From a virus, in the IMG/VR virus record IMGVR_UViG_3300048908_000126, positions 1 to 49,046 of that record: a DNA stretch of 49,046 nucleotides; one strand, written 5' to 3'. Each line of letters opens with the position of its first letter. Within the stretch, counting starts at the first letter, position 1. The notes beneath the pieces were generated by a model. That model worked only from the letters and a program-made list of their open reading frames with translations, ran no database searches and was not told the DNA's origin. The translations under genes and the position numbers were made by a program. Shown piece by piece: positions 31,793 through 38,272 of the stretch.

Positions 31793-33286
31793 ATGAAAAT
31801 TCTGAGCCTTTTGGCGGCGCTGCTCATTGGCGGCGCAGCGCCCGCGCTTGCGCAATCGCCGACGACGTTCAAGAGCCTGTCGGTCACGAATACGCTGTCT
31901 CTCCCGAGCGCATCGATTACGGCCTCGATGCTGGCGACCGGCGCGGCGGCGGCCAATCTCTCGACCATGCTGCCGAACCTTTCCGCCTCCGTCGAGGGGA
32001 CTGGCGTTCCGGGTCTGGACGGCGGCCATTGGTTCATCTGGAATAAGCCGAACACCTACGACGGCACAGAGAATTTGCGCGTTACACGCAACATGCCGAA
32101 CGGCTCCGGCTCAAGCGGCGGAACCTATAAGTCGATCTGGGGAACCAGTTCTGGGAACCCGTCCAATCTCGGCTATGAGTGGACGATTGTTGGCGAGCAG
32201 ACGCATTACGCCAACGTCTCGACCGGGGCGCAGAATGTCGCCGTCAACGGCACGATTCACCGCAATGTCCCCTTGACCTGGGCTAGCGCCACGACAGGCG
32301 CGAGCGGCGACGGGACGACGGCGACAATCACTTTCGCCGGCGGCGCGACGATCCCGGTTGGACATGCGGTCAATATCGCTGGCATGACGCCTTCTGGCTA
32401 CAATGGCACATGGAAGGTAACGGCATCGTCCGCAGGCTCCGTTTCCTTTCTGAACGCCACCACGGGCGCGCAGACCGTCGCTGGAACGGCTGTTGACACA
32501 TCGTTGTCCTATTCGGCGGGCATGAACGGCAATTGCACCGACAGCACGGGCGAGGCTGATCCGACTGGCCCCTGTATCGGGGCTGAGTTCGACGTAACGG
32601 TCAATTCAGCCACGACCGACGTGAACAGGCAGCGCGTCGGCGTCCAGATCAACGCCAACGGCACGTCAGGAATGCACGCTGGGCGCGGCATTCTGTTGGG
32701 GGCTGGCGGCGGCATAACTTGGGACCGTGGCGTCGAGTTCAGCGGGAGCTATGGCATCGGCGCAGATTTTTCGGGAGCGACGATTTCTGGGAACGCCGTC
32801 AAGCTTGCCCAAGGCCAGACGGCCGCATTTGACACCAATTGGACGCTTTCCAGCGTCGCCGGAACGATGGCGATGCGCTATGGCGGGTCCAATAGGTGGA
32901 CCACTGACAGCTCAGGCAATTTCAACGCCACCGGCAACATCTCCAGTTCAGCCAACATCTCCGCGAACGGCAAGGTGACGGCTGGAACTCTCTTCCTGAC
33001 GACAGCCGCGCTTCCGACCATCTCGACCTGCGGCACATCCCCGCCTGTCGCCACGGCGGGCTCGTCCAACAATGGCGGACAATTCACACTTGGCACCGGC
33101 GCGACGGCGGCCTGTACCGTGGCGTTCGCCACGGCCTACCCGACCACGGCGTTTTGCACCGTGACGCCCGCGAGCGCCTACACCGGAACCTACTACATCT
33201 CGGCGCAGTCAAAAACCGCGTTCACGGTGACGCTCGGGACCGGGACGGCCTCCGCCGTCTTCAACTATGCCTGCAACGGCAACTGA
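31793..33286 (+). CDS. Tail-fibre-like protein with Sec signal peptide (497 aa)
   Basis: The N-terminus MKILSLLAALLIGGAAPALA ends in ALA then QS, a clear signal peptide. The rest is Thr/Ser/Gly/Ala-rich beta structure with SASITASMLATGAAAANL, repeated 'TGNIS' strands near 400 and a C-terminal domain with paired Cys residues (STCGTSPP, ACTVAF, FCTVTPASAY). Phage fibres usually lack signal peptides, so export to the periplasm or lysogen surface is possible. Confidence 0.75.
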   Translation: MKILSLLAALLIGGAAPALAQSPTTFKSLSVTNTLSLPSASITASMLATGAAAANLSTMLPNLSASVEGTGVPGLDGGHWFIWNKPNTYDGTENLRVTRNMPNGSGSSGGTYKSIWGTSSGNPSNLGYEWTIVGEQTHYANVSTGAQNVAVNGTIHRNVPLTWASATTGASGDGTTATITFAGGATIPVGHAVNIAGMTPSGYNGTWKVTASSAGSVSFLNATTGAQTVAGTAVDTSLSYSAGMNGNCTDSTGEADPTGPCIGAEFDVTVNSATTDVNRQRVGVQINANGTSGMHAGRGILLGAGGGITWDRGVEFSGSYGIGADFSGATISGNAVKLAQGQTAAFDTNWTLSSVAGTMAMRYGGSNRWTTDSSGNFNATGNISSSANISANGKVTAGTLFLTTAALPTISTCGTSPPVATAGSSNNGGQFTLGTGATAACTVAFATAYPTTAFCTVTPASAYTGTYYISAQSKTAFTVTLGTGTASAVFNYACNGN

Positions 33287-33290
33287 CGCC

Positions 33291-33374
33291 ATGACCCTCG
33301 CCCCGATCAGCGGCGCGCTCGCGATCGCCTACGTTTTCGCCGCGTTTGCTGTCTGGGCGGTCTTCTATCCCTGA
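33291..33374 (+). CDS. Tiny membrane protein (27 aa)
   Basis: ATG at 33291, four bases after the fibre stop, encodes MTLAPISGALAIAYVFAAFA then VWAVFYP. This is one hydrophobic helix just upstream of the endolysin. It could assist lysis as a small holin or pinholin-like peptide, but size and lack of homology keep this tentative. Confidence 0.45.
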   Translation: MTLAPISGALAIAYVFAAFAVWAVFYP

Positions 33375-33391
33375 AATCTGGAAGGAAAGCC

Positions 33392-33889
33392 ATGTCGTGG
33401 CCTCATGAAGATGTCGCCTCGCTCAACGCCTTTTATGGCGATCCGCGCGGGCCGAACGGCAAGGAAAACCCGACTTGGGCGGCGAAAAACCTCGTATCTT
33501 GGGCGCCGCCCTATCCAATGTTCTATTCGGACGGCCAGCGGACGCCGCTTCGCCATCTCCGGTTTCATAAGAAGTGCGTCGAAGCCTTCGACGCCGCATT
33601 CAAGGACGTGCTGGCGACGCTGGGGCAGGCCTATATCAGCGCGCACCGGCTCGATATTTCCGGCGGATCCTACTGCTATCGCGTCGAACGCGGCGGGTCG
33701 CGATTGTCAGTTCATAGCTGGGGGGCGGCCATCGATATGGATCCGAATCACAATCCATTTCCAGCGAAATGGACCGGCGGCCAGATGATCGACATCAAAT
33801 TCGCGGACATCCTGCGAAAGCATGGCCTTTGCTGGCGCGGCCAGAATGGCGACGTGGACGCAATGCATTTTCAGGCCGTGGCCCGATGA
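33392..33889 (+). CDS. Endolysin, M15-type peptidase
   Basis: The 165-residue protein is a zinc peptidase of the M15 (D-Ala-D-Ala carboxypeptidase or L-Ala-D-Glu endopeptidase) group. SVHSWGAAIDMDPNHNPF gives His108 and Asp115, and DAMHF gives His159; Asp154 or Asp156 may be catalytic. It would cut peptidoglycan stems at lysis. No signal peptide is seen, so a holin is needed. A 27-residue membrane peptide precedes it and holin and spanin candidates follow. Confidence 0.88.
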   Translation: MSWPHEDVASLNAFYGDPRGPNGKENPTWAAKNLVSWAPPYPMFYSDGQRTPLRHLRFHKKCVEAFDAAFKDVLATLGQAYISAHRLDISGGSYCYRVERGGSRLSVHSWGAAIDMDPNHNPFPAKWTGGQMIDIKFADILRKHGLCWRGQNGDVDAMHFQAVAR

Positions 33890-34188
33890 GCCAATTCCTC
33901 CGCGCCTTCGCGCTCTCTCTCGCCGCCGCCGCTCTGATCTTGGCGGCGTTTTCATTCCAGCGCCCGGCGCACGCGGCTGAGTTCGACGCCGGCCAGCATT
34001 GGTCCGTGATGATCCATGCTTGCGATGCGACGCATTGCGAAAACTTCAAGCGCCCGACTGAGGCCGATTCAGAAATCCAATGTCAGATGACGGTCGGAAT
34101 GATGGGCGCGATGCAATGGGGCGTCCAGCATCAAAGCTGGACGGTCAAGAAATGGCGATGCGCCAAGGATGGCGAAGCCGAGCTTTAA
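33886..34188 (+). CDS. Periplasmic small protein with signal peptide (100 aa)
   Basis: MSQFLRAFALSLAAAALILA followed by AFSFQRPAHAAEF is a long signal peptide with cleavage after AHA at about residue 30. The mature 70 residues have four Cys (HACDATHCEN, QCQM, WRCAKDG). The start overlaps the endolysin stop as ATGA. A role in lysis or exclusion is possible; family unknown. Confidence 0.65.
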   Translation: MSQFLRAFALSLAAAALILAAFSFQRPAHAAEFDAGQHWSVMIHACDATHCENFKRPTEADSEIQCQMTVGMMGAMQWGVQHQSWTVKKWRCAKDGEAEL

Positions 34189-34207
34189 CCACCGAAAGGA
34201 AAATCCC

Positions 34208-34402
34208 ATGAACACGATGATCTCCTACATTCTCGGCCGCCTCAAAGAGCCGTCCACCTATACCGGCCTCGCGACCCTGCTCTCCATGTTCGGCCTGAGC
34301 GTCCCGAACACCACCGTTCAGGCGATCTCGACGGTGGGCATCGCCGTGTCCGGCGCGCTCTGGACCGTGCTGCCGTCGAGCCTTGGCGGCGCCGCCAAGT
34401 GA
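34208..34402 (+). CDS. Holin-like small membrane protein (64 aa)
   Basis: ATG at 34208 follows AAAGGAAA. MNTMISYILGRLKEPSTYTG then LATLLSMFGLSV and TVGIAVSGALWTVLPSSLGG give two hydrophobic segments, the design of small holins next to endolysins. GTGA joins it to the next gene. Confidence 0.7.
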   Translation: MNTMISYILGRLKEPSTYTGLATLLSMFGLSVPNTTVQAISTVGIAVSGALWTVLPSSLGGAAK

Positions 34403-34614
34403 CCTGGCTCTCGATCCTGCTTGCGGGATTGAAGGCTTTCGCCGCCCTGCTAGGATTGATCCAGTCCGAGCAGGAGCGCGCGGCCGGACGATCCGAAGTC
34501 ACGGCCGCCGACGCCAAGGCCGATGCCGAGGCGCAGACGAAAATCTCCACCATTGCGACGCAGGGGCAGGATGATGCGCAAACGCTCTCTGATTTGCGCG
34601 ACGGCTCTTTTTAG
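34399..34614 (+). CDS. Inner-membrane spanin-like protein (71 aa)
   Basis: GTG at 34399 overlaps the holin-like stop. MTWLSILLAGLKAFAALLGL is one N-terminal membrane segment, followed by a charged, Ala-rich soluble coiled-coil-like tail (SEQERAAGRSEVTAADAKAD). The next gene starts inside its 3' end and encodes a lipoprotein, the Rz/Rz1 arrangement. Confidence 0.65.
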   Translation: MTWLSILLAGLKAFAALLGLIQSEQERAAGRSEVTAADAKADAEAQTKISTIATQGQDDAQTLSDLRDGSF

Positions 34615-34795
34615 CCTGGCGATGTCCGGCTGCGATCTCGATCGCGCCAAAACCATGTGCCCGGCCCTGAAAAGCTATTCCCGCGCGCAGCTCGCCCGCC
34701 TCGCCGACGAATTTGCGGCGCTGCCGGCCGACGTGCGCGGCCTCATCAACGATTACCGGCTGCTACGAAGAGAATGCGAGGCGATTGCGAAATGA
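34571..34795 (+). CDS. Outer-membrane lipoprotein, Rz1-like spanin
   Basis: Starting at ATG 34571 inside the previous gene, the product MMRKRSLICATALFSLAMSG then C has a lipobox ending at Cys21. The mature part (CPALKSYSRAQLARLADEFA) is short and helical. With the 34399 gene it forms a probable two-component spanin that fuses inner and outer membranes in the final lysis step. Confidence 0.7.
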   Translation: MMRKRSLICATALFSLAMSGCDLDRAKTMCPALKSYSRAQLARLADEFAALPADVRGLINDYRLLRRECEAIAK

Positions 34796-34980
34796 AAAAG
34801 CTTGCTCTTTTCCTCGCGCTCGTGCTGTCCGGCTGCAACACGGCCGGCGGCTATTACGGCAAGGGCGTCGATCTCGGCGGCAGGCCCGGCGCGGTGCTGT
34901 GCGCGACATCTGCTCGTTCCTACGCCCTTGTGGCCAGCGCGGCGGCCTGCCGTGGCCTCGGCGGCAACCCCACGAAATGA
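34792..34980 (+). CDS. Second small lipoprotein (62 aa)
   Basis: MKKLALFLALVLSGCNTAGG has a textbook lipobox LSGC with Cys15. The mature part contains two further Cys residues (VLCATSARSY, AACRGLGG). It overlaps the Rz1-like gene by four bases. It could be an alternative o-spanin or a lysogenic-conversion lipoprotein; a strong terminator follows. Confidence 0.65.
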   Translation: MKKLALFLALVLSGCNTAGGYYGKGVDLGGRPGAVLCATSARSYALVASAAACRGLGGNPTK

Positions 34981-34986
34981 CACTCG

Positions 34987-35016
34987 CGCCGGGGCATCCA
35001 CGCCCCGGCGTTTCTT
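34987..35016 (+). terminator. Intrinsic terminator after the lysis cassette
   Basis: A perfect 9-bp stem (CGCCGGGGC with GCCCCGGCG) around ATCCAC is followed by TTTCTT. Confidence 0.85.
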
Positions 35017-35055
35017 CAAGAGCGGCCAGCGTGTCGCCAAATGGAAAGCGAAATC

Positions 35056-35424
35056 ATGGCGGACGATATGGGCACAAATTCCTGGCTGGCCGCCTTTGGC
35101 ATCTTGGGCGGGGCCGGCGTCGTCGGCAAGGCTTGGGATTATTTCTTCAACCGCCATGAGCGCCGCTTGGAGGTGCAGAAGAAAATCCAAGAAATGATCG
35201 ATGCGCGCATCAAGATCGTCATCGATGAACAGCGCAATATGATGAACGATTTACGCGATGAAGTCGAGAAACAGTCGACCAAGAACGACCGGCTCGAAAG
35301 CAAGGTTGACGCGCTCCACGCCGCGATCGATCTACTGACCAGCCATGTTTCAACTCTGGAGGACGCCTTGCGGGCGAAAAAGCTCCCCGTGCCGCCGAGG
35401 CCGAGGCTTTCAATCGCAGACTGA
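35056..35424 (+). CDS. Membrane-anchored coiled-coil protein (122 aa)
   Basis: ATG 35056 is chosen because GGAAAG lies seven bases upstream; an ATG at 35041 lacks an SD. The N-terminal segment (NSWLAAFGILGGAGVVGKAW) may cross the membrane, and residues about 30-110 form a long charged coiled coil (RRLEVQKKIQEMIDARIKIV). This is similar in design to inner-membrane accessory proteins near lysis genes. Function unknown. Confidence 0.6.
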   Translation: MADDMGTNSWLAAFGILGGAGVVGKAWDYFFNRHERRLEVQKKIQEMIDARIKIVIDEQRNMMNDLRDEVEKQSTKNDRLESKVDALHAAIDLLTSHVSTLEDALRAKKLPVPPRPRLSIAD

Positions 35425-35470
35425 AAACCCCACGCGCCAGGGCATCAGCCCGCAGCCGGAAAGGCGACGC

Positions 35471-36733
35471 ATGACCGGAATAGCTCTGACTGACGATCAA
35501 GTCGAACAAACCATCGCCGCTGTCGCCAAGCACCGCAGGCCGGACGGCTCGATCAACTGGTTCGCCACTGCGAAGGAATTGGGCCTCGGCCGCTCCACAG
35601 TGCAGCATCGCGTCGCGTCCCTCGCCAAGCAGGGGCGGATGGGCTTCGAGCCAGTCTTACCTTCGTTCATCATTCGTCGCGTCTCGACACAGCACGATGA
35701 AACCGGCAAGGTCGTCAAGCGGTTCGTCCAGCAAGGCCCGGCGCCGGGGAAGGCGTTCTCTGTTCCGGCCGGTCACCAGATCAAAGGCGTATCTGCCCTT
35801 CTCGACGCTGATAACCGCATCGTCGCCCAATGGGTCAAGACTAACAAGGACGCTGAGCGGCAGGCCGAATTGATCGACGCGATTAAGGCGACGTTCGATG
35901 GCTATAAAGGCCGGGCGGAATTGCCGCCGAAGCCGCACCACGCCGAGCGCGATTTGCTGACCGTCTATAATCTGGGCGACCACCACCTTGGCCTTATGAG
36001 CTGGGGCGTTGAGACGGGCGCAAATTACGATCTCAAGATTGCCGAGCGGGTTTTGCTCGATACGATGTCCCGTCTTGTGGCGTCTGCGCCTTCTTCGGAA
36101 ACGGCGATCGTTCTCAACCTTGGCGACTTCGTCCACTCGGACAGCCAATCGAACCGGACGGAAAAGAGCGGCCATCCGCTCGACGTTGACGGGCGCTATG
36201 CGAAGGTGCTGCAAACCGGCGTGCGCCTTCTGGTCGATTGCGTCGAATTGGCGCTTGCGAAACACCAGCGCGTCATTGTCCGAAATCTCCCTGGCAATCA
36301 CGATTTTCACACATCGTTCGCCCTGACGGCGGCGATCGGCGCGTTTTTCCACGCCAACGACCGCGTGACGGTTGACTGCGATCCGTCCAAATTCTTCTGG
36401 CATGTCCACGGGCGCGTTTTCATTGGCGCCACGCATGGCGACATGGTCAAGCCGAATGAAATGCCCGGCGTTATGGCCTCCATGCGGCCACGGGAATGGG
36501 GCGATACCGATTTTCGCTATGCCTATTTCGGCCACGTCCACCATTCAAGCAAGGGCGGCGGCGAAAATCACGGCATCATCTGGGAGACGTTCCAGGTTCT
36601 CGCCGGCAAAGACGCCTGGCACCATGCCAGCGGCTATTCAAGTGGCCGCTCCATGACGGCGATTCACCACCACAAGGAGTTTGGCGAATATTCCCGCAAT
36701 ACGGTTTCGATCCCACCTCGCCCGGCAGGATGA
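35471..36733 (+). CDS. HTH-metallophosphoesterase fusion, SbcD-like
   Basis: The 420-residue protein has an N-terminal HTH at about 28-58 (WFATAKELGLGRSTVQHRVA) and a calcineurin-like phosphoesterase. Metal motifs are GDHHLG (169-174), GDFVH (218-222), GNHD (275-278), THGD (321-324) and GHVH (354-357). The set is complete, so it should be an active phosphodiesterase or nuclease, perhaps cutting DNA bound by its HTH. ATG at 35471 begins MTGIALTDDQVEQTIAAVAK. It lies after lysis, where accessory genes are common. Confidence 0.82.
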   Translation: MTGIALTDDQVEQTIAAVAKHRRPDGSINWFATAKELGLGRSTVQHRVASLAKQGRMGFEPVLPSFIIRRVSTQHDETGKVVKRFVQQGPAPGKAFSVPAGHQIKGVSALLDADNRIVAQWVKTNKDAERQAELIDAIKATFDGYKGRAELPPKPHHAERDLLTVYNLGDHHLGLMSWGVETGANYDLKIAERVLLDTMSRLVASAPSSETAIVLNLGDFVHSDSQSNRTEKSGHPLDVDGRYAKVLQTGVRLLVDCVELALAKHQRVIVRNLPGNHDFHTSFALTAAIGAFFHANDRVTVDCDPSKFFWHVHGRVFIGATHGDMVKPNEMPGVMASMRPREWGDTDFRYAYFGHVHHSSKGGGENHGIIWETFQVLAGKDAWHHASGYSSGRSMTAIHHHKEFGEYSRNTVSIPPRPAG

Positions 36734-37005
36734 CCGGCAATTCCAATAGGCAAGGCTCGGCCTCTGCCGGCGGGGATCTCATGAAAGACGGCGATGTTTT
36801 GTGGTTCAAATATGTTCGGCGGGCGGATGTTCCTGCCTATCTCGCGTTGGGTTGGATCGTTTGCCAGCTTCGGGCGCCGTGCCATCACGACGAGTATAGC
36901 TGCATCCTCGAATACAGCGGAACCGGCGAGCCTCCCGAAATGGAAGCCGGGCGACATGGTTCTGACCTGGCGGGCGCCGGGGCTGATCGGCCATGCCCGG
37001 ATTGA
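36730..37005 (+). CDS. Hypothetical protein (91 aa)
   Basis: ATG at 36730 overlaps the phosphoesterase stop as ATGA. The core MKDGDVLWFKYVRRADVPAY then LALGWIV and HHDEYSCILEYSGTGEPP is a recurring small phage protein pattern of unknown function. The last 18 residues run over the start of the next ORF in another frame. Confidence 0.6.
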   Translation: MTGNSNRQGSASAGGDLMKDGDVLWFKYVRRADVPAYLALGWIVCQLRAPCHHDEYSCILEYSGTGEPPEMEAGRHGSDLAGAGADRPCPD

Positions 37006-37150
37006 AACCACGATCATGCTGCGGGGGGACGAGCATTATATCGTCGTTTTCCGCGAAAGCCCAGATGTGATTTACGGACTGCGCGACGCCGGGACGCTGT
37101 GGTGCCTCGATGATGGGCCGCCAAAGCATGTCACGGCTGGCGCCGCCTAA
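36956..37150 (+). CDS. Hypothetical protein (64 aa)
   Basis: ATG 36956 is preceded by GGAAG. The product MVLTWRAPGLIGHARIETTI then HYIVVFRESPDVIYGLRDAG is beta-rich. The frame stays open upstream (SLPKWKPGD), so an earlier start or a +1 shift from the overlapping 36730 gene cannot be excluded. It ends the late operon before a terminator. Confidence 0.5.
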   Translation: MVLTWRAPGLIGHARIETTIMLRGDEHYIVVFRESPDVIYGLRDAGTLWCLDDGPPKHVTAGAA

Positions 37151-37203
37151 TCCCCCTTCCGGCCTTCGACAAGCCGGCAGATGCGCCTCGACTGGCGAAT
37201 GGA

Positions 37204-37232
37204 CCCCGCTGGCTTCGGCTGGCGGGGTTTTT
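37204..37232 (+). terminator. Intrinsic terminator ending the late operon
   Basis: CCCCGC pairs with GCGGGG across a 12-base loop and is followed by TTTTT. The truncated DUF3800 frame on the minus strand ends just beyond it. Confidence 0.75.
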
Positions 37233-37235
37233 GCG

Positions 37236-37652
37236 TCATTCGCTCACGCTACCTTGCTGGCCAATAGTTGTTTGCAGCCCAACTGCGCGCAAATCAGAAA
37301 CATATTTGATTTTCTCGCGCCCGTAATAAAAAATAAAACCTCCGCGTTGACGAATTTCGTCGATGACGCGGAAACCAGCCTGTCTAACTGATGGATATTT
37401 CTCAATTGACTTTTTAGTGAATAGATTGGTCCCTTTCTTCTCCCATCTGAAAGCTGGCTTTTCGCATGTTTCTAAATCTGCCTTGCAGACGTTTGATTTT
37501 AGCTGCAAAAAAAATGATGAGAATGACCTGATTTGAGTTTCGGGGATTGCGAAACCCGCGAAACCAAAAACTGGACTAGTGTTAAATTGGGGATGGTCCT
37601 TATCGAAATAAGGTCCGACATGCCCAAAATCATCGAGATAAACAAAGAACAT
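37236..37652 (-). pseudogene. DUF3800-family gene, 3' truncated
   Basis: The 138 codons start MFFVYLDDFGHVGPYFDKDH, then SPVFGFAGFAIPE, AFRWEKKGTN and FYYGREKI, the N-terminal half of DUF3800 proteins, which have an RNase H-like fold. Full members are roughly twice as long and carry a second set of acidic residues in the C-terminal half. Here the similarity ends near GLQTTI and a stop follows beside the late terminator. The stretch is AT-richer than its neighbours. It is probably an imported, broken gene. Confidence 0.7.
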
Positions 37653-37739
37653 TCTGTCATACTGCAAAAACGCGGAAGCCCGCGCTATCAGCACGGGCCC
37701 CGGAACGGGCGCGGTAAAAGCCACCGCCTCCCGACGTGG

Positions 37740-37768
37740 ACAATGACCCATGCAAGCATGGGCGTCAA
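37740..37768 (-). promoter_or_regulatory. Leftward promoter with a palindromic operator in its spacer
   Basis: On the minus strand, TTGACG (37763-37768) and CATTGT (37740-37745) are 17 bases apart. The spacer is a near-perfect palindrome, CCCATGC-TT-GCATGGG (37747-37762). It would drive the truncated DUF3800 gene and could be shut by a dimeric repressor. Confidence 0.5.
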
Positions 37769-37842
37769 CTGCTTTTCAAAAGGAAATGATATTTATTTCG
37801 GAGACATTTCCGCGCATTCAAAAGTTAACAAATATTTAAAAA

Positions 37843-38005
37843 TCAAATAGATGACCGCTGCCAGTAGCCTTTCCAAGAGCGCGAAACCGGATGCGCAGCC
37901 GAAGCGGCGGCGATCATAAGGAACTGCTCGCCATTGCTGACGCGTCGATTGTTCTCGCGCCAAGCCATTTCGCCGGCATAGGCGTTGAGATACGGGCCGG
38001 CGAGT
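37843..38005 (-). pseudogene. IS1595-family transposase, C-terminal fragment
   Basis: The minus-strand frame ending at 37843 reads LAGPYLNAYAGEMAWRENNR, then RVSNGEQF, HPVSRSWKGYWQRSS and stop. This is the C-terminal signature of IS1595 (ISXO2-like) transposases. No upstream catalytic part is present; the frame meets a tRNA-like segment near 38000. It is the remnant of an insertion sequence or of bacterial DNA picked up with one. Confidence 0.75.
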
Positions 38006-38070
38006 GGGGAGAGTCGAACTCCTGGGTGAGACGCTGCACAACGGCTCCTAGGCCCGGCCTAACCACCCCC
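37995..38070 (-). other. tRNA-like structured fragment
   Basis: On the minus strand GGAG-TTCGACT-CTCC looks like a T-arm and is followed by ACTCGCC like an acceptor end. The 5' part does not pair with that acceptor, and the anticodon arm is imperfect. GGCCGG and CCGGCC also close the region as a long-range stem. It is probably a decayed tRNA 3' part joined to the IS remnant, not a working tRNA. Confidence 0.3.
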
Positions 38071-38086
38071 ATTTATTTCTACCCAG

Positions 38087-38118
38087 AGGCACGGGCCAAA
38101 CCCCGTGCCTTTCTTTTT
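38087..38118 (+). terminator. Intrinsic terminator upstream of the second regulator
   Basis: AGGCACGGG pairs perfectly with CCCGTGCCT around CCAAAC and is followed by TTCTTTTT. It isolates the XRE-ImmA gene from upstream plus-strand transcription. Confidence 0.85.
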
Positions 38119-38177
38119 GCCTCCGATCCAATGCCATATGGCCACGATTCTGTTTTAACGTCAAGAATCATTCAACC

Positions 38178-38235
38178 AATTTGATAGAATCAAATTTCAG
38201 AATTGTTGAATTAATCTGGCGTATCGTGCTATTGT
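38178..38235 (+). promoter_or_regulatory. Palindromic operator and promoter of the XRE-ImmA gene
   Basis: AATTTGAT-AGA-ATCAAATT (38178-38196) is a perfect 8+8 palindrome. Ten bases on, TTGAAT (38206-38211) and TATTGT (38230-38235) form a promoter with 18-base spacing, predicting a start near 38242, about 30 bases before the ATG. Autoregulation is likely. Confidence 0.6.
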
Positions 38236-38272
38236 GCGCGGTACAGGACCGGGAGGCCCGAGGGAGAGCATC

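Noticed and set aside
36794-36955. Long N-terminal extension of the 36956 gene
   Set aside because: The extra residues are the shadow of the 36730 gene in another frame; only the part after about 36920 looks coding.
37533-37850. Plus-strand ORF of 105 codons
   Set aside because: It lies opposite the DUF3800 homologue and a promoter with palindrome; no protein-like pattern.
37997-38070. A complete tRNA gene on the minus strand
   Set aside because: The T-arm is convincing but the acceptor strands do not pair (only 3 of 7, counting a G-T) and the anticodon stem has a mismatch; kept only as a tRNA-like fragment.
37891-38184. Plus-strand ORF of 97 codons
   Set aside because: It crosses the antisense of the tRNA-like segment, the IS remnant and a terminator; the GESNS-type string is typical of antisense-tRNA artefacts.
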